64,000 bases of DNA from Actinoplanes campanulatus (GTDB taxonomy: Bacteria; Actinomycetota; Actinomycetes; Mycobacteriales; Micromonosporaceae). The translations under genes were made by a program, and so were the position numbers. Shown one piece after another: positions 32,875-40,811 of this stretch; within the stretch, counting starts at the first letter, position 1; every line of letters begins with the position of its first letter. The stretch covers positions 218,653 to 282,652 of the forward strand of contig NZ_BMPW01000014.1 in assembly GCF_014647795.1 (NCBI RefSeq), given 5' to 3'. The notes below the pieces were generated by a model. That model was given only the letters and a program-made list of their open reading frames with translations, had not been told where the DNA came from and did not search any database.

Positions 32875-33196
32875 CGGGCGCACTTCCTCTCCGCCTCGGA
32901 ACCGTCCGCGGCAGCCTTCGAAACTACGAGACGGGAACGGAGAACGACGCTGGAATGACGTATACGTGTCTACTGACACACCGCGATGACCACATTACGC
33001 ACCGATTTCTGGCACTTGCGGCGAGTAGATAGCGTCGGCCTGGTCAGCACACGTTCGAGTCCTGAACGCATTCGAGGTCGCCGATCCGGCCGGGGAAATC
33101 ACCCGATGCGCTGATCCCCCGGGTGGCTGTTCCGCGACCAGAATGATCGGCGCGGCGGAGGGGGCCTCCGCCCCTTGGATGGTGGAGTAGGTCGAC
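32875..33196. other. Divergent intergenic region between the NRPS and the kinase
   Basis: 322 bp without a gene. It holds a palindrome ACGTATACGT (32958-32967), followed by GTGTC-TACT-GACAC (32966-32979), both in the likely NRPS promoter area, and a perfect hairpin GGCGGAGG-GGG-CCTCCGCC at 33154-33172 in the kinase leader, 24 nt before its ATG. No conserved ORF was seen. Confidence 0.5.
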
Positions 33197-34852
33197 ATGA
33201 GCAGCTGGCAGTTGTCCGGCTACACGACCGTTCGTCAGCTCGGCGCCGGCGCGTCGGGCACCGTCGTGCTCGCCACCCACGACGAGACCGGTACCCCGGT
33301 CGCCATCAAGTACCTGGTGCACGTGCTCGGCGACGACGCCGCCTTCCGGGCCGCGTTCCGCCGGGAGGCGCGGCTGCTCGGCGAGATCGACGACCCGCAC
33401 GTCTCCCGCCTCTACGAGTACGTGGAGACCGCCGACGGCGCGGCGATCGTGATGGAGCTGGTCAACGGGGTGTCACTGCGGCAGATGCTGCGGGAGAACG
33501 GCCCGACCACCCCCGAGTCGGCGCTGGTGGTGCTGAAGGGCTCCCTCGCCGGGCTGGCCGCGGCGCACGGCCACGGCGTCGTGCACCGGGACTACAAACC
33601 GGAGAACGTGCTGGTCACCGGCGACGGGCTGAGCAAGCTCGCCGACTTCGGCATCGCCACGCAGGCAGGTCAGGGCACCGGCACCGTCGTCACCGGCACG
33701 CCCCGCTACATGGCCCCCGAGCAGTGGACCGGCGCCCCGGCGACACCCGCCTGCGACATCTACGCCGCCACCGCCACCTTCTACGAGTGCCTCACCGGCC
33801 GGCCGCCGTACGACGGGGCGAACCTGTTCGCCCTGCACGACCAGCACGCCAACGCGCCCATCCCGACCGATCCGGCCCCGGCGCCGGTGCACGACCTGCT
33901 CCGGCACGGCCTGGCCAAGCAGCCCGCCGACCGGCCGCCACACGCCCTCGCCTTCCTTGACATCCTGGAGCGGGTGGCCGGTGCGGCGTACGGGCCGGAC
34001 TGGGAGGACCGCGGGCTGCGCGAGCTGGCCCGCCGGGCCGCCCTGCTCGCCATGCTGTGGCCGTTCCCCGACCGCGCCGAGAACGCCACCAGCCTCGCCT
34101 CCACGACCGTCGGCGCCGGCACCGCCACCGGCCGCCGCAGCCGCAAGGTGACCGTGTTCGCCGCGGCCGCCGTCGTCGCGACCCTGGTGATCGGCGGGGC
34201 GGGATACCGCTTCGCCGCCGCCGACGACGTCTCCCCAATCATCGCGGCGGGTGAGGCCGGCAGCCCCACCGCCGCCGCCCCGGCGCCCGCCGGGCCGTCC
34301 AGCGTGATCCCCCCGGCCGCGTCGGCGACACCCACGGTCACGCCGGCCACGGAGAGCCCGGAGACGCCGGACGCCACGACCGGCCCGACCGCGACGACGG
34401 CCCCGGTCACCCGGTCACCGTCCACGCCGGCCACCACCACGACCACCCCCTCGGCCGCGCCGAGCCCGTCGGTCAGCACCTCCCCCACGCCGCCGCCCGA
34501 CACCGTTGCACCCACGGTCGGCGCGGTCCGGGCGAGCCCGACCAGGCTGGAGTCGGAGAAGTGCACCTACGGCAACCGCTCGAGCACCGTCACGACCACC
34601 GTCACCGACGACGTGAGCGGGGCGGCCGAGCTGAAGGTGACCTTCCGCTACACCCTGAACGGCGCCACCTCGACCGTCGCGATGAGCTCGGCGGGCCGTA
34701 ACCTCTTCCGGGGGACGCTCACCTCGCTGCCGATGCCCAAGGTGGCCACCCGGATCCCGATCTCCGTCGTCGCCGTCGACGCCGCCGGCAACTCGGGCCG
34801 GTCGGCGTCACCGGTGTACGTGACCCTCGACAACATCTGCAGCCCCGGTTAG
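33197..34852 (+). CDS. Receptor-type serine/threonine protein kinase
   Basis: 551 residues, GGAG 10 nt before the ATG. Kinase domain about 8-265: glycine loop GAGASG, ATP Lys in VAIK (38), HRDYKPEN (catalytic Asp 132), DFG (150-152), MAPEQW. A juxtamembrane stretch leads to one transmembrane helix (about 314-335). Outside the cell there is a long Thr/Pro/Ala-rich spacer (about 350-440) and a C-terminal beta domain (about 445-551) with two Cys (EKCTYG, NICSPG). There are no PASTA repeats, so it differs from PknB. The likely ligand is unknown. The next gene starts 10 nt later and encodes a protein that looks like a kinase substrate. Confidence 0.92.
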   Translation: MSSWQLSGYTTVRQLGAGASGTVVLATHDETGTPVAIKYLVHVLGDDAAFRAAFRREARLLGEIDDPHVSRLYEYVETADGAAIVMELVNGVSLRQMLRENGPTTPESALVVLKGSLAGLAAAHGHGVVHRDYKPENVLVTGDGLSKLADFGIATQAGQGTGTVVTGTPRYMAPEQWTGAPATPACDIYAATATFYECLTGRPPYDGANLFALHDQHANAPIPTDPAPAPVHDLLRHGLAKQPADRPPHALAFLDILERVAGAAYGPDWEDRGLRELARRAALLAMLWPFPDRAENATSLASTTVGAGTATGRRSRKVTVFAAAAVVATLVIGGAGYRFAAADDVSPIIAAGEAGSPTAAAPAPAGPSSVIPPAASATPTVTPATESPETPDATTGPTATTAPVTRSPSTPATTTTTPSAAPSPSVSTSPTPPPDTVAPTVGAVRASPTRLESEKCTYGNRSSTVTTTVTDDVSGAAELKVTFRYTLNGATSTVAMSSAGRNLFRGTLTSLPMPKVATRIPISVVAVDAAGNSGRSASPVYVTLDNICSPG

Positions 34853-34861
34853 GAGTACGCC

Positions 34862-35668
34862 GTGCCGGAGGAACCCTTCGACCAGCGGGCGATGCCGGAG
34901 CCCGCCGATCCGTGGCGGACCATCGGCCGCCCCGGCACTCCCGACGAGCGCACCGCCTATATCGGTTCATCAGACGAGCGCACCGCCTATGTCGGTTCTC
35001 CTGACGAGCGCACCGCCCGCTTCGCCGACCCGGACGCGACCGTCTCCATCGGCTCGCCCGACCAGACCGTGCACCTGTCCGGGCCGCCGCTCGCCCCTAC
35101 CGTCCACGCGGGCCCTCCGCCCGCGCCGACCGTCCACGCCGGCGGTGAGTCCGAGCCGACCATCCGCACCCACAGCGAGATGCGCTTCGGGCCCGGCGTG
35201 CCGGCGACCCCGGTGGCCACCCCCGCCTGGCCGGCCGCCGCCCCGGCCACCCGCCCGCGCCCGCTGCTGCGCCGGCTGGTGTCGCTGGTCTCCGGCCTGC
35301 TGACCCTCGCGCTGGTCGTGGTGGTCGGCCTCTACCTGTGGCAGCGGCTGCGCCCGCTCGAGGTGGAGGGCGCCACGGTGGCCGTGCCCCGGCCCGCCGG
35401 AAACCGCTGCGACGTCGCCGTCGACGTGGTCGCCACCGTGCGCACCAACGGCCGCGGCGGCACGATCCGCTACCAGTGGTTCCGCTCGGACGCGCCGCCG
35501 GGGCCGGTGCTCACCGAACGGGTGGGCCGCGGACAGGACATCGCCACCCTCACGCTCACCTGGACGTTCAGCGGCGTCGGCACGGCCACCGAGACCGCCA
35601 CCGTCAACATCATCGAGCCGTCACCGGTGCAGGCCACGGCGCCGGTCGTCTACCGCTGCCGCCGCTGA
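34862..35668 (+). CDS. Single-pass membrane protein with Thr-rich N-terminal repeats, probable kinase substrate
   Basis: 268 residues from GTG 34862. The cytoplasmic N-terminus has repeated acidic-Thr units: DERTAYIGS, DERTAYVGS, DERTARFAD, DPDATVSIGS, then two APTVHAG units. One transmembrane helix (about 139-161) and a beta-rich outer domain (about 165-268; RCDVAVDVVATVRTNGRGG and a C-terminal VYRCRR, one Cys pair) follow. No family is recognised. Placed 10 nt after the kinase gene, it is probably phosphorylated on the Thr of these units, by analogy with the Thr-rich FHA-binding tails of mycobacterial kinase substrates. Its 3' end overlaps the convergent MFS gene by 48 nt. Confidence 0.65.
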   Translation: MPEEPFDQRAMPEPADPWRTIGRPGTPDERTAYIGSSDERTAYVGSPDERTARFADPDATVSIGSPDQTVHLSGPPLAPTVHAGPPPAPTVHAGGESEPTIRTHSEMRFGPGVPATPVATPAWPAAAPATRPRPLLRRLVSLVSGLLTLALVVVVGLYLWQRLRPLEVEGATVAVPRPAGNRCDVAVDVVATVRTNGRGGTIRYQWFRSDAPPGPVLTERVGRGQDIATLTLTWTFSGVGTATETATVNIIEPSPVQATAPVVYRCRR

Positions 35669-36829
35669 TCCCGGCCTGGCGGCCAGGTGCGCCACCGCCA
35701 GCAGCAGCCCGAGACAGAACACCGCGACCCACAGCGTGTCCGGCCCGAACCGGGTGACCACCAGCCCGCCGGCCGCCGGGCCGAGGAACATCGCGGCGGT
35801 CAACCCGAAATTGAAGACGCCCTGGTAGCGGCCGCGCGCCCCGGGTGGGGCGAGTTCCACGGCGAGGGCGGAGTTGGCCACCGTCATCAGCATCTCGCCG
35901 ACGGTCCAGACGGCGACGGTCAGCGCGTACGCCCACAGCGTGTCGGCCAGGGTGACCAGCCCGAACCCGGCGCCGGCGAGCACCACCGAGGCGGCCAGCA
36001 CGTGCTCGCGCCGCCGGTGATCGACCAGCCGGGGCAGGACGAGCTGCCCGGCCACGATCAGCACCATGTTGACCACGATGACCCGGCCGTAGGACGTCAC
36101 GTCCAGGCCGTCGGCGACGATCGCGACCGGCAGCATCTTGTTGGTCTCGATCATCGTCCACCCGAGCATGGCGAGCCCCACGAAGGTCATGAACACCCGG
36201 TCCCGGACGACGACGCCGAGCCCACCCCGCCCGGTCGCCGCCGCCACCGCGGGGCGGGTCTCGGGCACCTTGACCGCCAGCAGCACGGTCGACGCCATCA
36301 GCACCGCGCCGTTCACCGCGAACAGCGACGCCGGGTCGGTCCGGACCAGCATCCCCGCAAGCAGCGCCGCCGCGCCCGAGCCGAGGTTGAACGCCCAGTA
36401 GTTCAGGTTCAGGGCCCGGCTCCGGTCCGCGACGGCGACGACGTCGATGATGGACGCGGTGAACGCGGGCCGGACGGCGCCCAGGCAAAACCCGATCAAA
36501 ACCACTAAGACCGCGATCATCGTACGGTCGGAGGCGCGCCCGAGCGCAACCATGACGATCGCCGCCGGCGCCCCCGCGACGAGCATCGCCGGGCGCCGTC
36601 CCCAGCGGTCGGCCAGGATCCCGCCCGGCAGCGCACCCAGTGCGGTGCCGATGCCGCCCAGGCCGATGACCAGTCCGGCGTACCCGGCGTCGAAATCCCG
36701 CACGGTCAGCAGGTAGACCCCCAGGTAGAGCTGCCCCACCGCCCCGGTCCGGTTGATCAGGGAGGCGGTCCACAGGTACCAGAACGTCGCCGGCAGCCCG
36801 CCCGCGGTCCGTCGCCACCACCGGTTCAC
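35621..36829 (-). CDS. Major facilitator superfamily transporter
   Basis: 402 residues, about 12 hydrophobic helices. The MFS motif A loop between helices 2 and 3 is GGILADRWGRRPAM, and PPGARGRYQGVFNFG is the equivalent region in the second half. The layout fits a drug/proton antiporter or an amino-acid or siderophore exporter; substrate unknown. It is divergent from a MocR-type regulator with a shared 94-bp control region, the typical arrangement for a regulator and its target. Confidence 0.85.
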   Translation of the reverse strand: MNRWWRRTAGGLPATFWYLWTASLINRTGAVGQLYLGVYLLTVRDFDAGYAGLVIGLGGIGTALGALPGGILADRWGRRPAMLVAGAPAAIVMVALGRASDRTMIAVLVVLIGFCLGAVRPAFTASIIDVVAVADRSRALNLNYWAFNLGSGAAALLAGMLVRTDPASLFAVNGAVLMASTVLLAVKVPETRPAVAAATGRGGLGVVVRDRVFMTFVGLAMLGWTMIETNKMLPVAIVADGLDVTSYGRVIVVNMVLIVAGQLVLPRLVDHRRREHVLAASVVLAGAGFGLVTLADTLWAYALTVAVWTVGEMLMTVANSALAVELAPPGARGRYQGVFNFGLTAAMFLGPAAGGLVVTRFGPDTLWVAVFCLGLLLAVAHLAARPGSAAAAVDDRRRGLHR

Positions 36830-36894
36830 GCTCGGCTCCCTCGACTCTCAGCTACTCGGCGCCGGGGACGCTATGTCCCGCGCCGAGCCGGGTC

Positions 36895-36922
36895 CTGGTC
36901 CACCTGTGGCAAAGTGGACCAG
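36895..36922. promoter_or_regulatory. Inverted repeat in the MFS-MocR control region
   Basis: CTGGTCCAC (36895-36903) and GTGGACCAG (36914-36922) form a perfect 9-bp dyad with a 10-nt spacer. The second arm ends on the first base of the MocR start codon. TGG-CCA half-sites fit binding by the MocR GntR-type head, so the site may be autoregulatory. Confidence 0.5.
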
Positions 36923-38295
36923 TGCCTGAGGTTCCCGAGTCCGGCTTCGCCGCTCTCCTGGGCGGCTGGCGGCAGGTGCCGGGCCCACTCGCCGGCGCGC
37001 TCGCCACCGCGGTCCGGTCCGCCGTCGTCGACGGGCGGATCCCGGTCGGCACCCGGCTGCCGTCGGAACGCGCCCTGGCCGCGGCGCTGCGGGTGAGCCG
37101 GGGCACGGTCGTGACCGCCCTGGCCACGCTGCGCGACGCGGGCTGGCTGCGGACCCGGCACGGCAGCGGCAGCGCCATCCGGCTGCCACCGTCGGTGACC
37201 GGCCGCACCGCCCCGTGGTCGGTGACCGAGGGCGACGGGCTGGATCTCACCCGCGCGGTGCCCGCCGCTCCGCACGCCGCCTATCTGGAGGCCTCCCGGC
37301 GGGCCGTGCAACGGTCGGCGACCCTGCTGGTGGACGCCGCCGAGCCGGACGCGGGCCTGCCGCGACTGCGGGAGCTGCTGGCCGACCGGTACTCGCGCGA
37401 GGGGCTGCCCACCCGGCCGGAGCAGATCCTGGTCACCTCCGGGGCACGGGCCGCCCTCACCCTGCTGGCCGACCACCTGGCCGATCCGGTGCGCCCGATC
37501 CTGGTGGAGAGCCCCACCTACCACGGGGCGCTCGGTGTCCTGCGGCGGCGCCACACCCGGTTCGCGGCGGTGCCGATGACGTCCGGCGGCTGGGACGCCG
37601 ACCGTCTGGCCCGTACCGTGCGGGCAGCCCGGCCGGCACTGGCCTATGTGACACCGGACTTCCACAATCCGACCGGCGCGCTCATGCCGCCCGAGCTGCG
37701 GGCCGGGGTGGCCGATCTGGCCGCACGCCACGACATGACGGTGATCGTCGACGAGACGCTGCGCGACCTGGACCTGCGCGACCCGCCCGGCCCGATCCCG
37801 CACCTGGCCGGGCCCGGGGTGGTCACCATCGGATCCACCAGCAAGCTCGTCTGGGGCGGGCTGCGCGTCGGCTGGATCCGCGCCGCCGCGTCGCGCGTCC
37901 GGGAGCTCCGGCTGAACCCGTTGCAGGCCCGGCTGGCGCCGCCGCCGCTGGAACAGCTCATCGCCTGCGAGCTGCTCAGCGATCCGGGCGAGTTGCTGCG
38001 CGACCGCCGGGACCGGCTGCGCGCCCAGCGCGACCATCTGGCCGGCCTGCTCGACGGCGCCGGTGACTGGAGTTTCACGCTTCCGCCGGGCGGCCTGTGC
38101 CTGTGGCTGCGGCTGCACGGCGCCGACGCCCGGACGGTCGCCACCCGCGCCGCCGGCCTGGGCCTGCGACTATCACCCGGGCCGGTCTTCTCCGCCGACG
38201 GGACGCTCACGCGTCATCTGCGGATCCCCTTCACCGGCACCCCGGAGATCCTGACCCGGGCGGTCGGCCTGCTCGCCCGGGCCGTCAGCGGCTGA
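36922..38295 (+). CDS. MocR-family regulator (GntR HTH fused to a PLP aminotransferase-like domain)
   Basis: 457 residues from GTG 36922. No Shine-Dalgarno is evident, so the message may be leaderless. Residues about 15-85 form the GntR winged helix (IPVGTRLPSERALAAALRVSRGTVVTAL, GWLRTRHGSG). The rest is a fold-type I aminotransferase domain: TSGARAALTLLADH, YVTPDFHNPTGA, the PLP Lys in IGSTSKLVWGGLRVGW (Lys in STSK). MocR proteins usually sense PLP or amino compounds and control vitamin B6, GABA, taurine or transport genes. The divergent MFS gene is the likely target. Confidence 0.9.
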   Translation: MPEVPESGFAALLGGWRQVPGPLAGALATAVRSAVVDGRIPVGTRLPSERALAAALRVSRGTVVTALATLRDAGWLRTRHGSGSAIRLPPSVTGRTAPWSVTEGDGLDLTRAVPAAPHAAYLEASRRAVQRSATLLVDAAEPDAGLPRLRELLADRYSREGLPTRPEQILVTSGARAALTLLADHLADPVRPILVESPTYHGALGVLRRRHTRFAAVPMTSGGWDADRLARTVRAARPALAYVTPDFHNPTGALMPPELRAGVADLAARHDMTVIVDETLRDLDLRDPPGPIPHLAGPGVVTIGSTSKLVWGGLRVGWIRAAASRVRELRLNPLQARLAPPPLEQLIACELLSDPGELLRDRRDRLRAQRDHLAGLLDGAGDWSFTLPPGGLCLWLRLHGADARTVATRAAGLGLRLSPGPVFSADGTLTRHLRIPFTGTPEILTRAVGLLARAVSG

Positions 38296-38303
38296 AGACC
38301 TTT

Positions 38304-38560
38304 CGTGGTCGAGGTCCACGTTCGCTCCTTCAGAGGTACGCGCGTGTCCTCGTCCCGCCTCTTCAGGACCGTCCCGTCCGGTCGACGCGTGCCTGCTGCC
38401 CGCTGCGGCCTGTGCCGCGCCCGCCGGACTGAGATCGGTGCCCGGGCAGGCCGGCCCAGGCGCGCACGGCGACGGTGTTGTGGTCGCCTACATGGCCTAT
38501 CGCCGCGATGGCCGCCCACGTGGCGGCTTTCGTGTGCGTTCACCGCCGAAAGCCCGACCG
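38304..38560 (+). repeat. Intergenic repeat family, copy A
   Basis: Full-length copy: GGTCGAGGTCCACG, then GGTACGCG, CCCGCCTCTTCAGGAC, GTCCCGTCCGGTCG, the invariant core TGCCGCGCCCGCCGG (38413-38427), AGATCGGTGCCCGGGC, and a tail with GTCGCCTACATGGCCTATCG and GGCCGCCCACGTGGCGGC. The tail includes the strong stem GCCGCC-CACGT-GGCGGC. It occupies the whole gap between the convergent MocR and ligase genes, and lies in the same orientation as copy B. Reading frames through it are short and not conserved in one phase. Confidence 0.75.
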
Positions 38561-38581
38561 ACCGGACCTCACGATCCACGC

Positions 38582-40276
38582 TCAGTCCGGCACCTCGGCG
38601 CCGGCGATCCAGCGGCGCAGCACGTCCTTGCGGATCTTGCCGACGTGGCTGCGGGGCAGCGCGGCCGCCACCTCCAGCCGGGTCGGCCGGTACCAGCCGG
38701 TCATCCCCCGCCACGTCAGGTAGTCGCGCAGTTCGGTCAGGGTCGGCGGGACCCCGTGGGGAACCACCACCGCGCACGGCCGCTCGCCGCCGCGCTGGTC
38801 GACATACCCCACCACCGCGACCTCGCGCACCGCGGGATGCCGGGCCAGCTCCATCTCGACCTCCTGCACCGGGATCATGTGCGGGTGGCCGATCCGGTCG
38901 TCGACGCGCCCGGCGATGCGCATCGCCCCGCTCGTCTCGCGGGTGACGAGATCCCCGGTGGAGAACCAGCCGTCGTCGTGCTTCCAGGTCTCGCGCACGG
39001 TGAGCTGGTCGTGCCACACGCCCAGGCAGACGGACGGCCCACGGACCCGCATCGGGAAGATCTCGTCGGCCTCCCCGGTGGACACCAGATCGGTCTCCAG
39101 GCCGGTCACCGGGTACCCCACCTGGAGGTCGTCCGCCGCGGGTGGGGCGTCCGGGCGGGTGCGGATGCCCATGCCGGTCTCGGTCATCCCCCACACCCGG
39201 TGCATCGGCTTGCCGAACGCGGCCGACACCTCCTGCAACATGGCCGGTCGCATGGCGGCGCCGGTGGTGATGGCGGTCCGCAGCCGGCTGAGCGCGCGGG
39301 GCCGGCGGCGCTGGGCGGCCGCCAGCTCCTGCCAGTGCGGCGGCGCGGCGGACAGCTGGGTGACGCCCGCGCTGTCCGCCACGTCGAGCATGACCTCCGG
39401 GTCCCAGCGGTCCAGGAAGATCCCGGTGCCGCCGGAGAGGATGGGCCCCCACACCGCGAACAGCAGTGAGGTGGTGTCGTACGCCGCGAACGGTGTCGCG
39501 AACACCTCGTTCTCACCCCAGCCCCGCTCCTGCACGGCGGCATGGGCGCCGGTCCCGCAGCGGAACGTGTTGTGGCTGTGCAGGACCGCCTTCATCTCGC
39601 CGGTGCTGCCCGACGTGAAGACCACCATGGACGCCCGGTCCGGGTCGTCGAGGGTGAGCCGGTGCGGCGCGTCCGGCAGGTCGTGCCAGGTGTGCACGAA
39701 GAAGCCGGCGAAGTCGATCGCCCCGGTGGCGGCCGCGTCGCCGAGCACCACCCGGTGCCGCAGCCAGAGCAGCCGGGGGGCCACCTCGGCCAGCGCCTCG
39801 GCGTGCGGGAAGCCGTGCCACTGGTCGGGCACCACGCACACCGTCGCCTGGGTCATCCGCAGCACGCGTTCGAGTTCCCGTTGGCGGACCGACGGGGAGA
39901 CCGGCACCGCGACCGCACCGGCACGCAGGCAGGCCAGCAGGAGGGCGATCGCCTCCCACGAGTTGGGCAGCTGGACCACCACCGGATCGCCGCGGCGGAC
40001 CCCGAGGGCGAGCAGTGCCCGGGCGAAGCGGTCGACGTGCTGCACCAACTGGGCGTACCGCATGGTGACGGTACGGCCGGCGGCCGCCTGGTGCAGCAGG
40101 AAAGCCGGCCGGTCCGGGTAGCGCGCGGCCACCAGGTAGAGGTCGTGCAGGATGGTCTGCCGCCGCCACCAGCCCGCGGCATAGAACCGGTCGGCGACGT
40201 ACGGCGGTGGCCGCAACGCCCGGGCCAGCGCGGCGAAATCGCTCTGTTCCTCGGCCAGGACCGTTGACGACGGCAT
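38582..40276 (-). CDS. AMP-forming acyl-CoA synthetase / acyl-adenylating enzyme
   Basis: 564 residues. ANL-superfamily signatures are complete: VVFTSGSTGEMKAVLHSHN (P-loop), MTETGMG (A5), DGWFSTGDLV (A7), RIAGRVDDRIG (hinge) and the C-terminal Lys in HVGKIRKDVL. The N-terminal YVADRFYAAGWWRRQT is typical of the cyclohexanecarboxylate-CoA / dihydroxybenzoate-AMP ligase branch, so the substrate is probably a cyclic or aromatic acid or a short fatty acid. It is the last gene of the operon exporter - NTF2-like - ligase, which starts at an ECF41 promoter. The repeat copy A lies 21 bp beyond its stop. Confidence 0.85.
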   Translation of the reverse strand: MPSSTVLAEEQSDFAALARALRPPPYVADRFYAAGWWRRQTILHDLYLVAARYPDRPAFLLHQAAAGRTVTMRYAQLVQHVDRFARALLALGVRRGDPVVVQLPNSWEAIALLLACLRAGAVAVPVSPSVRQRELERVLRMTQATVCVVPDQWHGFPHAEALAEVAPRLLWLRHRVVLGDAAATGAIDFAGFFVHTWHDLPDAPHRLTLDDPDRASMVVFTSGSTGEMKAVLHSHNTFRCGTGAHAAVQERGWGENEVFATPFAAYDTTSLLFAVWGPILSGGTGIFLDRWDPEVMLDVADSAGVTQLSAAPPHWQELAAAQRRRPRALSRLRTAITTGAAMRPAMLQEVSAAFGKPMHRVWGMTETGMGIRTRPDAPPAADDLQVGYPVTGLETDLVSTGEADEIFPMRVRGPSVCLGVWHDQLTVRETWKHDDGWFSTGDLVTRETSGAMRIAGRVDDRIGHPHMIPVQEVEMELARHPAVREVAVVGYVDQRGGERPCAVVVPHGVPPTLTELRDYLTWRGMTGWYRPTRLEVAAALPRSHVGKIRKDVLRRWIAGAEVPD

Positions 40277-40297
40277 CTCGATCTCCTCTTCTCGGTG

Positions 40298-40780
40298 TCA
40301 GCCGACCTCGACCGGCGTCGCCTGGACGGTCACGATCGCCGGAGCCGGATCCTGTTCGTCCTGCGGCAGGGGCATCTGCCAGTCGGTCAGCTGCTGGCGG
40401 GTCAGGCCGAGGGTGTTGTGGCCCACCCACTGCTCGACGATCCGGCCGTCACGCAGCCGGAAGGTGTGGATCTCGCTCTCCACGCCCTCGGCTCCGGTGG
40501 GCGGGAAGGTCATGAACGGCCCGGTGTTGTGCCACCGGATGCTCATCCGGAGCGTGACCCTGGTGCCGTCGGCGTTGCTGAACTCGTCGTGCAGCGAGGC
40601 CGTGAGCCCCGGGTGCGCCCGGTGGAACGCCGCGAGGAAGCCCTTGATGAAGGCGGCGCCGGTGTCACCGCGGCGGAACGGGGTGTAGAAGACGACGTCG
40701 TCGGCGTACATCTCGGTCAGGGTGTCGTAGTCCGCGGAGGCCACCGCGGTGAGGTAGCGGACGCCGAAGCTGTCGGTCAT
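40298..40780 (-). CDS. NTF2/SnoaL-like fold protein
   Basis: 160 residues. The fold is recognised from the N-terminal helix with DYDTLTEMYADDVVFYTPF, the GDTGAAFIKGFLAAFHRAHPG segment and three long beta strands (RVTLRMSIRWHNTGP, ESEIHTFRLRDGRIVEQW). SnoaL-like proteins act as cyclases, hydrolases, isomerases or binding proteins; the catalytic residues cannot be assigned here. It lies 21 bp ahead of the ligase gene and 31 bp behind the exporter gene, in one operon. The ECF41 sigma factor encoded opposite carries the same fold as its C-terminal sensor domain. Confidence 0.75.
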   Translation of the reverse strand: MTDSFGVRYLTAVASADYDTLTEMYADDVVFYTPFRRGDTGAAFIKGFLAAFHRAHPGLTASLHDEFSNADGTRVTLRMSIRWHNTGPFMTFPPTGAEGVESEIHTFRLRDGRIVEQWVGHNTLGLTRQQLTDWQMPLPQDEQDPAPAIVTVQATPVEVG

Positions 40781-40811
40781 GGTTGTGCCTTTCGGGTCGA
40801 AGTGGAACGGA

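Noticed and set aside
30148-32958. A 936-codon open frame on the plus strand opposite the NRPS gene
   Set aside because: It is the complement of a recognised gene with intact A-domain motifs, and its translation is low-complexity Arg/Pro/Ala/Gly typical of a high-GC shadow frame.
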